The notes under the pieces: generated by a model | What the model was told of the DNA's origin: nothing | Databases searched by the model: none | The model's input: the letters and a program-made list of their open reading frames with translations, nothing else | Part shown: in pieces, positions 26,977 through 37,500 of the stretch | How the letters are laid out: each line of letters opens with the position of its first letter | How positions within the stretch are numbered: position 1 is the stretch's first letter | Assembly: GCF_000169175.1 (NCBI RefSeq) | Contig: NZ_AAWS01000020.1 | Span: 83,106 to 147,105 of the forward strand | Reading direction: 5' to 3' | DNA: 64,000 bases | Source: Microscilla marina ATCC 23134 | GTDB lineage: Bacteria > Bacteroidota > Bacteroidia > Cytophagales > Microscillaceae | Program-made: the position numbers and the translations under genes

Positions 26977-28698
26977 ATGAAGTTATACACAACAGAACAA
27001 TGTATGTTGCTGAATGGGCAACCCTTGGGTAGTGGGGCAGAAGGAAATGTATATGAAGTAGTAGCGCCTACTGCTTTCAAAAACTACGTAGCTAAGGTGT
27101 ACCATCGTCATGAACAACACAAACACCGGGCGTCTAAAATCAAGCACTTGATTACTGCCCAAGCAAGTAGCAATATTTCTTCAGCAGTTATTTTACCTAA
27201 AGAATGTTTATATAACGAGGAGGGAGATTTTGTGGGCTTTTTGATGCCTAGAGTAAATGCCCCTTATCATTTAACCTCCCTTTGTAGTTTAAGCCTGCCC
27301 CACAATGCCCCCGAAGCCTGGTATAATAAATACGCCAGAGTGCCTTATAATTTATATTTTCGTTTATTAATTTGTAAAAACCTGGCCGAGGTAGTTGCCA
27401 GCTTACACCAAACCGGACAATATGTATTTGCTGACCTGAAGCCCGAAAATATCAAGGTAAATCTCCAGGGCGATGTGTTTGTCATAGATGTTGACTCTAT
27501 TCAAGTTACTCAGGATCAAGCTTTGTTGTTTGCCACCGAGAAAATCACCCCCGAATATGCTCCACAAGAGGTCAAACAAATTCACTTTAAACATGAGATT
27601 GTACCAGTACACTGGGACCATTTTTCACTAGGGGTGATTTTTTATAAGGTATTACTGGGTTTACACCCTTACACAGGCACTTGCTTACCTCCTTACGAAG
27701 ATTTGGTGTCGAATGAACAAAAAATTCAAGCCAACTTGTTGCCTTTGGGGGACCAGGCACAACATTTTGACATCATTCCTGAGCCTCACCAGGCTTTTGG
27801 TCAATTGCCATCGTCTGTGCAACAGTTACTGGAAACCAGCTTTAGTGTTACCCCATCACAGCGCCCCGACGCACTATGCTGGCAACAAACCCTTGAAAAA
27901 GAGTTAAAAGTTTTGGGCAAACCCAAAATAAAAAAACAAGTTATAGTAGTGGCTGGCAAGTTGGCAAGCGCCGCGCAAGCCCACCCCGTGGATGTACCCT
28001 CCAAACCCAGCAAAGCCCACCGTGATGTGGCCAAGCTGATTGCAGTAAACATTACAGCTTTTATGATATTAATGGCGTTGGTACGCTTTGTATCTGCCAG
28101 TAATTTGTTCAAACAAACTACCTTGGTTTCTCCATTGGTGGTCACCCCGTTAAATAGTACAGTAGAAAGCAAAAAAACAACTTATTCAAGCCACAGAGTA
28201 CTTCATCGGCAAAGCCAAAAGTATGGGTTGGTAGATAGCAAAGGTAAAGTTTTATTGCCTGATGACTACGATTGGATAGGTAACTTTAGCGAAGGATTAG
28301 CTTCTATTGTATTAAGAACAAAAACTGGGTATGTCAATGCAGACGGAAAGGTGACGATTCCTTTGGTGTATGACGAAGGTTGGGCGTTTCGTTATGGTTT
28401 TGCTAGGGTAAGTATACGTCAAAAAATGGCCATGATTAATCAACAGGGCAAGTTGTTGGTGCCCTTGTATTACGATGGTGTATGGAATTTTGACCTCCCT
28501 GCCAAAGGTTTGGCCAGAGTAGAGCGTCAAGGGAAGTATGGATTTATCAACCAACAAGGCAAAGAGGCCATAAAGTTATGGTTTGATTGGGCAGATGATT
28601 TTGCCGGACGTGCCACTACTAAGGTAAAAATCAAAGGCGAAACTTATATTATCAACAGGCTAGGAAAAGTACTGGGCAGAGCCAAACGCCTTAAATAG
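26977..28698 (+). CDS. Kinase-TM-WG protein 3 (TerK/YegI-like)
   Basis: From the ATG at 26977 the protein has 573 residues; an ATG at 26932 would add 15 residues not shared with its relatives. Kinase motifs are LGSGAEGNVYEV, VAKVYH, ADLKPENI (the catalytic Asp kept) and VIDVDS, then FYKVLLGLHPYTGTC. A membrane helix (LIAVNITAFMILMALVRFV) near residue 355 is followed by about four WG units (SQKYGLVDSKGKVLLPDDYD). A 158-bp MITE is inserted exactly at the stop codon; the TAG survives because the flanking base after the target is also G. Confidence 0.88.
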   Translation: MKLYTTEQCMLLNGQPLGSGAEGNVYEVVAPTAFKNYVAKVYHRHEQHKHRASKIKHLITAQASSNISSAVILPKECLYNEEGDFVGFLMPRVNAPYHLTSLCSLSLPHNAPEAWYNKYARVPYNLYFRLLICKNLAEVVASLHQTGQYVFADLKPENIKVNLQGDVFVIDVDSIQVTQDQALLFATEKITPEYAPQEVKQIHFKHEIVPVHWDHFSLGVIFYKVLLGLHPYTGTCLPPYEDLVSNEQKIQANLLPLGDQAQHFDIIPEPHQAFGQLPSSVQQLLETSFSVTPSQRPDALCWQQTLEKELKVLGKPKIKKQVIVVAGKLASAAQAHPVDVPSKPSKAHRDVAKLIAVNITAFMILMALVRFVSASNLFKQTTLVSPLVVTPLNSTVESKKTTYSSHRVLHRQSQKYGLVDSKGKVLLPDDYDWIGNFSEGLASIVLRTKTGYVNADGKVTIPLVYDEGWAFRYGFARVSIRQKMAMINQQGKLLVPLYYDGVWNFDLPAKGLARVERQGKYGFINQQGKEAIKLWFDWADDFAGRATTKVKIKGETYIINRLGKVLGRAKRLK

Positions 28699-28855
28699 TA
28701 AAACGGAAAAAATAAAGTAATCCAAATTTGGTGCAATATCTTATTGTCAGGCGATTGAAAAAATCTTTGCGTAGCCAAAGCTACGGAACTATTTTTTCAA
28801 GAAGCCTGGCGGTAAGAGTTTAGTCAAATGGATCAGGTTATTTTTGTAGTTTTAC
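28698..28855. mobile_element. MITE family 2, copy 1 (158 bp, ATA duplication)
   Basis: It starts GTAAAACGGAAAAAATAA and ends TTATTTTTGTAGTTTTAC, imperfect inverted repeats, flanked by ATA (28695-28697 and 28856-28858). The centre has CGTAGC-CAAA-GCTACG. An outward-facing TATTTTTG (28840-28847) matches the -7 promoter consensus and points at the downstream dnaJ-like gene. Confidence 0.8.
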
Positions 28856-29001
28856 ATAGAAAAAAGCTCCACTAGGTCTTTGTTTATTTGTATGCATTAG
28901 CAAACAATTGAGTTGTTTGGGTAACAAATTAGCAAAGCAGGATGTATGCCGTTGTTCTGTTGTTAAACTACACCAGTATTTACATTGGTTATAAAGCTGC
29001 T

Positions 29002-30141
29002 ATGAAAAACTATTATGAAAAGCTTCAGGTTTCGAAAACAGCTACCACCGAAGAGATAAAAAAAGCATATAGGAAACTATCTAAGAAGTACCATCCAGAT
29101 ATGCATCAAGGGGGTAATGAATATGCTGAAGAAGTTTTTAAAGAGGTGAGCGAGGCTTATGAGGTGCTTTCTGACCCTACCAAAAAAGCATACTACGACT
29201 ACCAGGTAGAACTGGCAAAACAGTATGTTGCCAACCAAGCTTCTTATACTGCTACAGCCCAATCACCCTATCAAACTACCAAAAGCCGTAAGCAATACCG
29301 TAGTAACAGGCGTTCCAATGTGAAAATTGTAAAGTCGCAACGAGGTGCTAAGGGTATTTTTCCTGTATTTTTAGGTGGTTTTTTGGCTATCGGTCTGTTG
29401 ATAATATTTATTTATCAAGCCGAGCAAAAAAGGTTGGCAGCAAGAGCCAAGTTGCCTGATCTGAAAGATGACCGAATGCTGATATATGACTTTATTCAAG
29501 ACCATGATTATATTGACGGTTTCAGAAACGGATTATCCTGGGTGCTCGATAACAATAAGTTTGGAGTAATAGATACTGCCGGCCAGGTAGTAATCAAGGC
29601 GGTGTATGATTGGCATGGGTATTTCAAGGAGGGGATAGCACCAGTAAAACGCAACAACAAGTATGGGTTTATCAATAGCAAAGGCAAAGAGATTACCCCT
29701 ATTCAATACGATGTTGTCGAAGATTTCTCTGAGGGAAGGGCTTTCGTCATGCAAAATCATCAATATAGTATTATTAACCGAAAGGGGAAAGAAGTAGTCA
29801 AACTTAGCTATGACTATGTAGATGAGTTTAAAAACGGACTGGCAAAGTGTTACCTCAATGGTAAGTGGGGGTTTATAGACCTGCAAGGCAATGAAGTAGT
29901 AAGCCTGAAATATCACAAAGTATACTTGTTTAATGAAGGACTTGCTGCAGTACAATGGCACAATGGCTATGACTATAAGTGGGGGTTTATCAATAAGAAA
30001 GGCGAAGTGGTCATTCCATTTATTTACGATGATGTGAACAGTTTTGGGCAAAGTGGGGTAGCTGATGTGACATACAATAACGTGCATCAAACCATTAATA
30101 AAAAAGGAAAGTGTCTTGCCGGGTGCTTTTCGCAAAAGTAA
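29002..30141 (+). CDS. J-domain-TM-WG protein 1
   Basis: From the ATG at 29002 ([11 protein letters not shown]) the protein has 379 residues; the ATG at 28942 would put 20 residues before the J domain. The J domain (1-70) has the essential HPD in [12 protein letters not shown] basic linker, a membrane helix ([20 protein letters not shown]) and about six WG repeats ([33 protein letters not shown]) follow. The J domain should recruit and stimulate an Hsp70 at the inner face of the membrane. Joining it to WG repeats across a membrane is an unusual architecture, parallel to the kinase-TM-WG neighbours. Confidence 0.88.
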   Translation: MKNYYEKLQVSKTATTEEIKKAYRKLSKKYHPDMHQGGNEYAEEVFKEVSEAYEVLSDPTKKAYYDYQVELAKQYVANQASYTATAQSPYQTTKSRKQYRSNRRSNVKIVKSQRGAKGIFPVFLGGFLAIGLLIIFIYQAEQKRLAARAKLPDLKDDRMLIYDFIQDHDYIDGFRNGLSWVLDNNKFGVIDTAGQVVIKAVYDWHGYFKEGIAPVKRNNKYGFINSKGKEITPIQYDVVEDFSEGRAFVMQNHQYSIINRKGKEVVKLSYDYVDEFKNGLAKCYLNGKWGFIDLQGNEVVSLKYHKVYLFNEGLAAVQWHNGYDYKWGFINKKGEVVIPFIYDDVNSFGQSGVADVTYNNVHQTINKKGKCLAGCFSQK

Positions 30142-30173
30142 ACAAGTGGTGCAGGCAGAACTAATGCATACAA

Positions 30174-31295
30174 ATGAAAGACTATTATCAGAGGCTAGGT
30201 GTAAAACCTACCGCAAATTTTGATGAAATAAAAAAGGCATACCGTCAGTTGTCAAAAAAATACCACCCCGACATGTACGGAGGAACACACCTGTATGCTG
30301 AGGATGTGTTTAAAGAAATACAACAGGCCTACCATACACTTGCAGACGATAGCAGACGAGCTGCTTATGACTATCAGCTAGAAGTATATCGTAACCCACC
30401 TAAACGTACCATATATAAAAATACACCAGGGCAGCATACGCATCAGGCACCGCATAACTACTACCGCAACTCTTCAGTAGAGGTATCTAAAACCGATATA
30501 TTAAAGTCTACGACTGTATGGGTGGCTTTAGGAGTAGGCGTAGTATGGATGGTTTTTATGTTCATGTATTACCTCAAAAACGAGGGAATAGGAGGCGATG
30601 ACTACGTAACTACGGGTAGCTCGCTATCGGGCGACCAAAGCAAGTTGTTTAAATTACGCGAAAAATACAGCCAATTAGGGCCCTTGGAAGACGGTGTGAC
30701 CTGGGGGTATAAAAATGGCAAGTATGAGTTGGTAGATACTTCGGGCAAGGTGTTGTCGGCAAAGTATGACTGGGTAGGAGGGTTTAACGAAAAAGTAGCG
30801 GTAGTAAAAAAAGCGGGTAAATATGGCTACGTAAAAAATACTGGGCAGGAACTTACACCTTTTAAATATGATTTTGCCGAAAAAGTAACCGATAGAATAG
30901 CCATTGTTCAATACAACAACAAATACTATATTTTGCATTTTGAAGGTAGATTTAAAAGTATTGAGCTTACAGGAGTATCGGCGGTGGGTGCTTACGCTGA
31001 GGGATTGTTGCCTGTAAAATTAGCCGCCACAGAAAAGTGGGGGTATATCAATGCCGAAGGCAAAGGAATGATTTTGCCAGCTTATTGGGATGTTACCGAG
31101 TTTAGGAATGATTTGGCAGGAGTAAAAGATACCACTACCCATTTGTGGGGATATATTAACCCTTCGGGTAAGTTGGTAATTCCGTTTAGTTATGAGAAAG
31201 TGACCGTATTTAAAGATGGAAAAGCCAGGGTTACACGTAACCATAAGACCTATATTATCGATAATATAAATAGATGTGTAGCTGACTGTGACTAA
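30174..31295 (+). CDS. J-domain-TM-WG protein 2
   Basis: A 373-residue paralogue of the preceding gene, 32 bp downstream. The J domain (1-68) has KKYHPDMYGG and the helix EVF-like VFKEIQQAYHTL. A membrane helix (TTVWVALGVGVVWMVFMFMYYL) lies near residue 120, followed by WG units (NGKYELVDTSGKVLSAKYD, GKYGYVKNTGQELTPFKYD, KWGYINAEGKGMILPAYWD). Its repeats are more degenerate than those of the first J protein. No dnaK or grpE lies here, so it must use a general Hsp70. Probable co-transcription with its twin. Confidence 0.88.
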   Translation: MKDYYQRLGVKPTANFDEIKKAYRQLSKKYHPDMYGGTHLYAEDVFKEIQQAYHTLADDSRRAAYDYQLEVYRNPPKRTIYKNTPGQHTHQAPHNYYRNSSVEVSKTDILKSTTVWVALGVGVVWMVFMFMYYLKNEGIGGDDYVTTGSSLSGDQSKLFKLREKYSQLGPLEDGVTWGYKNGKYELVDTSGKVLSAKYDWVGGFNEKVAVVKKAGKYGYVKNTGQELTPFKYDFAEKVTDRIAIVQYNNKYYILHFEGRFKSIELTGVSAVGAYAEGLLPVKLAATEKWGYINAEGKGMILPAYWDVTEFRNDLAGVKDTTTHLWGYINPSGKLVIPFSYEKVTVFKDGKARVTRNHKTYIIDNINRCVADCD

Positions 31296-31396
31296 AACAA
31301 TTCACAATTATCTCTCGTCTTTATCAAGTGATCATATTTTTGTGCATAAAGTGCTTGTGATGCTTTATGGCAAAACCATTTTTAACCCGGAAATTT

Positions 31397-32398
31397 ATGT
31401 ACCAACTACCCTCAAAAGTGCTCAATAGACAAGGTCAAACTGTTGAGCTAAAAACCGCTCACTTAGGAAGTGGAGGTGAAGGAAGTGTCCACGCAATTTT
31501 GAATAATAGCCAATATGATAACCATGTGGCCAAGATTTACCACGAACGAGAACGTTCTGACAGAAGGGCAAGAAAAATAGATTATTTAATTCAGCATCGT
31601 CCTGAGCTTCAAGACAGTTATTCAGTCATTTACCCTGAAGAGCCTTTGTTTGACGAAGCCAATAATTTTATTGGTTTTATAATGAAGAGAGCCTTAGGAG
31701 AAGCAGACCTTACCTCGTTGTGTTCTTTGAAACCTTCTTCAAAGCTAGACGATAGTTGGCATAATAAGTTTGACCGGGGTACTTCGGCAGGTTTGTACAA
31801 TCGCGCCATGTTGTGTTTCAATATTGCAGCGGCTTTCAGCCAGGTGCACCGCTCTAAACATGTGGTATTTGTAGATATAAAGCCCGAAAATATCAGAATT
31901 ACTCAAGATGGTCGAGTATCTATCATTGACCTGGATTCGGTACAAATTATTGACAATGGTGCCTTGTTGTTTAATGCGGAGAAATTGACTCCAGAGTATA
32001 GCCCTGGAGAAGCCAAGCAATTGAACTTCAAATCAGACCTTATTCCCGAAAACTGGGACCGTTTCTCTTTAGGGGTTATTTTTTATAAACTTATGTTTGG
32101 CTTACACCCGTTTACGGGCACTTGCCGTGATCCTTACCATAACATGGTGTCGAATGAGCAAAAAATAGAAGCTGGGTTATTTCCACAGGGGATCAGAGTA
32201 CAATATTTCGATGTGATTCCTGAGCCTCATATCCACTTTGAGGTGTTACCCAAACTATTACAACGGTTGTTTATCCGTTGCTTTGACGGAGGACATTACA
32301 ACCCCGAACTACGCCCCTCAGCTTATGAGTGGTGTCAGGTGTTGCGTAATATTTCTCAAAATGAATACAAACCCCGGAAAGCAAAAAAAGTGTATTAA
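31397..32398 (+). CDS. Soluble TerK/YegI-like kinase 4
   Basis: From the ATG at 31397 the protein has 333 residues; an ATG at 31367 would add ten. It is a kinase domain alone: LGSGGEGSVHAI, VAKIYH, VDIKPENI, LIDLDS, then FYKLMFGLHPFTGTC. It lacks the membrane helix and WG repeats of its three paralogues and ends shortly after the kinase C-lobe with a basic tail (KPRKAKKVY). It could act as a cytoplasmic relay, or be a truncated copy that stayed functional. A strong terminator (32425-32460) closes the locus. Confidence 0.88.
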   Translation: MYQLPSKVLNRQGQTVELKTAHLGSGGEGSVHAILNNSQYDNHVAKIYHERERSDRRARKIDYLIQHRPELQDSYSVIYPEEPLFDEANNFIGFIMKRALGEADLTSLCSLKPSSKLDDSWHNKFDRGTSAGLYNRAMLCFNIAAAFSQVHRSKHVVFVDIKPENIRITQDGRVSIIDLDSVQIIDNGALLFNAEKLTPEYSPGEAKQLNFKSDLIPENWDRFSLGVIFYKLMFGLHPFTGTCRDPYHNMVSNEQKIEAGLFPQGIRVQYFDVIPEPHIHFEVLPKLLQRLFIRCFDGGHYNPELRPSAYEWCQVLRNISQNEYKPRKAKKVY

Positions 32399-32424
32399 TT
32401 ATCCCCATTTTGGACAAATATTTC

Positions 32425-32460
32425 AAAAGCCACCCCAGTAACCGTCTTTGGGTGGCTTTT
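32425..32460 (+). terminator. Terminator of the kinase/WG locus
   Basis: AAAAGCCACCC pairs with GGGTGGCTTTT. It could also act on the convergent gene at 32695-33864, since the left arm is preceded by few T. Confidence 0.8.
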
Positions 32461-32468
32461 GGTGTTAC

Positions 32469-32586
32469 ACCATAGTTACTGTCTGCCCACCGATAATTAT
32501 GGAAGGTCTGTCAAAAAAACAACTTTGAGTAACTTTGGTAAATACTTCTATAAATATCAGCGCTCGGTTTTATGAATATTGCAGCT
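32469..32586 (+). repeat. Direct repeat, copy 1
   Basis: About 118 bp, from ACCATAGTTACTG through CGATAATTATGGAAGGTCTG to ATGAATATTGCAGCT, is repeated in the same orientation at 34212-34343 with roughly 85% identity by eye and a small internal insertion. The two copies flank the gene at 32695-33864. Confidence 0.75.
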
Positions 32587-32694
32587 ATGTGGCTTTTCTC
32601 ATCAGTGGTTAAATATGGGCATAACTTGTAACGTGATGAGTATCAAATAAAATGCAAGACTCATAGCCATTCCGTTTTTCAACGATAGATGCTA

Positions 32695-33864
32695 TTAAAA
32701 TGCTTCGGCAATATTCAAGTAATAATTATTGGTCTTTTTGCCAAATCCCCAGTCCAGGCGTATATTCAGCCTTTCTCTTTTTTCTAATAAGAACCTCAAT
32801 CCTAGTCCGGCAGAGAACCTCAGATTCTTGATACTAAAGTCGTGGAATCTGTTGGCAACATCTCCAAAACCAATAAAAACCACCCCACCCAGACGTCCAA
32901 TTAGTTTTTTCCTGTACTCTACTTGTGCCGCCAGCAGGTGCCTCTCTATAAATCGGCCTTCATAATATCCTCTCATGATCTCTTGGCTTCCAAAAAGTGC
33001 CAGTTCATTAAAGGGTACATCTCCATGACTGATATGTGCCTTGAACTGGAATGCCAGTACATCATCATTCTTGAACGGCTTGATGTAATGCTTCAGGTCC
33101 AGCCTGGTAAGATTAAACCGATGCTCTCCACCCAGCGACTTACCATAAATACCATGAGTTAGTTCCATAAACCAACCTTTGGTAGCATTAAGAATATTAT
33201 CCCTGCTGTCATATACAGCAGCAAGCTCCAGGCCTATATTGGTAGCTCCACTGGAGCCAGGGAATATCTGTTCATCAAGTATTCCGTTTTCCTTTGGTTT
33301 CACGTTGTAAACTCTGTTATACCTGATACCACCACCTATGAATAGGTGCTTGGTGAATATTCGTTTCAATAACAATGGTTCAAACAATACCTGGTTAAAA
33401 TTAAAATGTTCTTCATTCTCTGTGGGTGTATTCCTGCCAATTCCGTAATATAAACGAGGAAAATCCTGGTAAATAAAATTACCATATATCATCCACTCTT
33501 CTCTGTTGGTAAATATTTCAAAGCCAGAGAATAAAATAAACTGGTTTTCTAAAGTATACATGGCAGAAAGCGGCATATTGGAAGTTCTAGTCTCATCTCC
33601 GCTACCCCTCATTTTAAACAAATACTTAGCGCCAACACCAAAACCCCAGCTTGTTTCAGGGCTGTAATTGATGATGGGTGCCAGTATAATCTTGGAAGGA
33701 TATAAACTGGAGTCTGCCGCTGCAGCTTTCTTGTTTGGATGTATAGTGAAGATCTCAACAAATTTCTTCAGGGTACCTTCCTCTTTATCAAGTTCCTCCT
33801 GAGCACTGACAGTGAAGCTTAAAAATAAAATTGATAATATGGGTAAAAAAATAAGTCTTTTCAT
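32695..33864 (-). CDS. Omp85-superfamily surface antigen barrel, POTRA-less
   Basis: A 389-residue outer-membrane protein with a signal peptide (MKRLIFLPILSILFLSFTVSAQ). The bacterial surface antigen (Omp85-type) barrel covers most of the protein. The family motif around GSQEIMRGYYEGRFIER (near residue 295) holds the conserved RGY element, and GFGDVANRF and a terminal aromatic segment (DWGFGKKTNNYYLNIAEAF) follow. There are no POTRA domains, so it is not BamA or TamA; such short forms are common in Bacteroidota and are often described as patatin-linked or phosphatase-linked barrels. It is convergent with the kinase locus and bracketed by direct repeats. Confidence 0.85.
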   Translation of the reverse strand: MKRLIFLPILSILFLSFTVSAQEELDKEEGTLKKFVEIFTIHPNKKAAAADSSLYPSKIILAPIINYSPETSWGFGVGAKYLFKMRGSGDETRTSNMPLSAMYTLENQFILFSGFEIFTNREEWMIYGNFIYQDFPRLYYGIGRNTPTENEEHFNFNQVLFEPLLLKRIFTKHLFIGGGIRYNRVYNVKPKENGILDEQIFPGSSGATNIGLELAAVYDSRDNILNATKGWFMELTHGIYGKSLGGEHRFNLTRLDLKHYIKPFKNDDVLAFQFKAHISHGDVPFNELALFGSQEIMRGYYEGRFIERHLLAAQVEYRKKLIGRLGGVVFIGFGDVANRFHDFSIKNLRFSAGLGLRFLLEKRERLNIRLDWGFGKKTNNYYLNIAEAF

Positions 33865-33905
33865 GCAATACTCTGAGGAGTTTTAGATTACCTTTTAAAT
33901 AAAAA

Positions 33906-33953
33906 GAGTGGAAGCCATTTTTGTGTTTACGACACCCAAAAACACTTCCACTC
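33906..33953. repeat. Inverted repeat upstream of the surface antigen gene
   Basis: GAGTGGAAG (33906-33914) pairs with CTTCCACTC (33945-33953), with further pairing of TTTTTG and CAAAAA inside. It sits 42-89 bp upstream of the leftward start, so it may be an operator, a 5' UTR hairpin, or a terminator for something reading rightward. Confidence 0.5.
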
Positions 33954-34211
33954 ATTGAGTATAAAAATACTCACCACGCAAATATTGGATAAAATGCCCG
34001 AAATTCATAAGTGGCAACACAATTTTATGATTCATTTATTCATTACTTTGGCTTTGTGGTTGCCATAATTTTGAAAATTTATCTCGTTATGGTCATTATA
34101 ATGAGGCTAATTATCGTAGTTGGCATACTACTGCTTTTGACTTTTGTAGATTCAATCGCCTTTTGACCCTTAATAACAGCTTTTAGGTGGTTTTTCGTAT
34201 TTTGGTATTAA

Positions 34212-34343
34212 ACCATAGTTATTGCCTGCCCATCGATAATTATGGAAGGTCTGTCAAAAAAAAACAACTTTGAGCAATTTTAGGAGTAATTTTGGTAGAC
34301 ACTTCTATGAATATCAGAGCTCGGTTTTATTAATATTGCAGCT
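34212..34343 (+). repeat. Direct repeat, copy 2
   Basis: This is the second copy of the repeat at 32469-32586. It lies about 190 bp before the CHAT-TPR gene. The remainder of 33954-34536 holds no gene I can support. Confidence 0.75.
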
Positions 34344-34536
34344 CATCCTTCATTTACTAAATCAGTACTTATCTTATTCTTCGTCAGCCAAGTTTTTATG
34401 TGAAAGCAACTTTCAATGCATGACTTGTCAAACGTATCACTGGGGAACATGCCATTGGGGTATATGCAGCCACTTGTGGGGTTGGAGTATATTACTTTAT
34501 TTTGTCCCCCAAAATTAATCAGACACAAACAAACCT

Positions 34537-37500
34537 ATGAAGTTTTTAAAACCACTGCTATTTGTAAGTATACTTTGTATAATGGTCCAAGCAATGACTG
34601 TGGCTCAATCGTCTCGTAACTTGTCTGACACTACTGCGGCGAATAAGTTACTGGCTACCGGGCAAAAACTCTTGTTTATGGGAAAGCCTGACAGTGCTGC
34701 CCTATACCTTGAAAAATCATCGTTTAACTTTAGGCGGGCAAACCAACTTAAGCGGGCACTGCAGGTGCAAACAAAACTAGTAGAAAGCCTATGGAGAAGT
34801 TATCAGTTGAGCCGGGCGCTAAAGCTGGGCAAAAAGCTATTGAAAGATGCTGAAAAATATAAATACCCAGAAGTAACGCTTGAAGCCTTATTGAATCTGG
34901 GGTATATTCGTACCGAAAATGGAGATTATGACCTTGCCATTGACCGTTTTAAGCAAGCCTTGACCAAGAACCTGGCGCGTGCTAACCGACTTGCTACATT
35001 GGCCAATTTAGGACTAGGACGGGTACATTTCCTGAAAGACCAATATAAACTTGCCCTGGAGAATTTTAAAAAAGGTTTGAAACTAAGCAAAACAGTATTT
35101 GGAGAGAGACACTCAGTGGTAGCACAGGCATTGCTCAATCTGGGCATTTTTTATACAAATCAGGGAAGTTACTCGCTTGCCCAAAAAAACTGCGACCTTG
35201 CATTGGGTATAGCAAAGGCAACTTTTGGCGAGGAAAGTATATTAGTGGCAGATATTTACGTAAGTATTGCCAACATCTACCGCGACAAACGTAGCCTTGA
35301 AAAATCTCTGGAATACTATAGCCAGTCATTGATTATTTATCAGAAAATCACGGAAAAAAATAACCCAAAACCTGCCTATTGCTATTTAGGCATGGGCGAT
35401 GTATACAAGCAACAAGATGAGTTTGATAAGTCAAGAGAGTACTATAATAAAGCCTTGACTATTTTTCAATACTCTATAGGCGACTACCATCCAGTAGTAG
35501 TAGAGTGTTATTTGGGCTTGGCAAATCTAGCTTTTTTACGCAACGATTATGGGCTTGCCCTTGACTATTATAACAAGGTGTTAGACATCAACTATGACCT
35601 GCGAGGAGAGTATAATAAGAGCTCGTCAAACGCTTATAACAACATTGCAGCAATTTACTATTATGGCAAAACTGAGTATGTAACCGCTCGGAGTAATTTT
35701 CAGAAATCGCTTGATAGTGACCGTATCCTGTATGGAAACAAACACCCCAATGTAGCGAATGCTTTTTATAATATTTCGCAAACTTATAACGAGCAGGGAA
35801 GGCGAGAAACAGCTTTGGAATACCTACAACGTGCGTTGACAGCAAGCATTACCGATTTTAATGATGAAAATATTTACGTGAATCCGCCATTGCGAAACTA
35901 CTACGTAGAAAATGACTTGTTTCACTTTCTTAAACTCAAAGCGAAAATTCTTCAGGCAGGTTTTGAAAAAGATGGCAATGCTGACTTGAAAGGTTTGAAA
36001 ATCGCGCTGGATACTTACTATTTGTGCGATACGCTGGTAGAAAAAATCAGGCAGACTCACACTTCTGAAAAAGATAAAATAGCCTTGGGAAAAGACGCCG
36101 CTAAATTGTACAAAGCGGCCGTAAGTGCCAGTTATAACCTATATAAGTTTACAGATAAATACAACATAGACCAATTAGGTAAAGGGCTTGATATTACCAA
36201 AACTAAAAAGTCATTCCTGAAAGATATGTTTTATTTTTCAGAAAAAAACAAAGGAGCCGTTTTGTCGCAGTCATTGGTGCACTCCAAGGCAAAGGCATTT
36301 GGTGGTATCCCTGACTCTTTGTTGGCAATAGAAGATTCGCTGAGTAAAAAGATTGCGGAGCTTAAACTCGAGATTGCCGCCAAACCCGACAGCGTAACAG
36401 AGCTAATGTACAGGCAAAAACTGTTTAATGCTCATCGTGAGTACGATGACATTATCAAATATTTTGAGACCCACTTTCCTAAATACTACGAACTAAAGCA
36501 TAATCTGGGCGTAGCCCCCATCGACTCTATTCGTCAGTTGCTGGATGATTCTACTGCCATTGTTTCTTATTTTACTACCCCCGAAAAGATATTTATGGTG
36601 GTAGTAACCAAAAACGACTTGTTGGTAAACTCAGCCAATAAAGAGTACCGTTTTGACAAGTATGTGATAGGAGTACGCAAAGGGATCTTATACCGACGTA
36701 AAAACTTTTACGCCAAGTATGCCTATAAGCTGTATAAACAGCTTTTCCCGGGTAAACTGCCGACTTATTTAAAGCACCTGATTATTATACCCGATGGTGA
36801 GCTGTCAACTATCCCGTTTGAAGCACTTATTACAGATAAAAACTATGCAGGTAAAAGTTTTCAGGAATTACCTTACCTCATTAAGAAGTATCAGGTAAGC
36901 TATGCTTTTTCGGCAAATTTACTTTATCAAACATTTTTGCAGCATAAAAATGACCAGAAAAAAAACAAGCCTAAACGAGAGTATGTAGCATTGGCTCCCG
37001 TGTTTGACGACAAGAAAGTGGCTGGGATGAGCATCAAAACCAAAGCCACCCTCAAATTAATGGATTCGGCAGTGTCTGATACTTCCAGTGTTACCCGTGG
37101 TGTATTGCTGAGCGGCGAATATGTATCACCGCTTAAGGCGACCGAAGAAGAAGTAAAAGACATATTAAAGGAATTTGACAAATACAATAAAGCAGGCGAA
37201 GTACACACCCACTTGAAAGCCAACGAAGCTTTTGTGAAAAATGGAGGACTGAGCAATACTCGTTATATTCATATTGCCACCCATGGGTTTGTAAACGAGG
37301 AAACTCCTGAACTCTCAGGGTTGTTATTGGCACAAGATAGTACCATTAATGAAGACGGAATACTATATTCTGGCGAAATTTATAACCTGAAACTGTCCAG
37401 TGATTTGGTGACTTTGTCGGCATGTGAAACTGGACTGGGTAAAATCTCAAAAGGAGAAGGAGTAATAGGGCTTTCGCGAGCATTGCTTTATGCAGGTACC

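Noticed and set aside
34270..34518. Rightward 82-codon frame before the CHAT gene
   Set aside because: It lies partly in the direct repeat and has a Cys/Trp/His-rich, non-natural composition.
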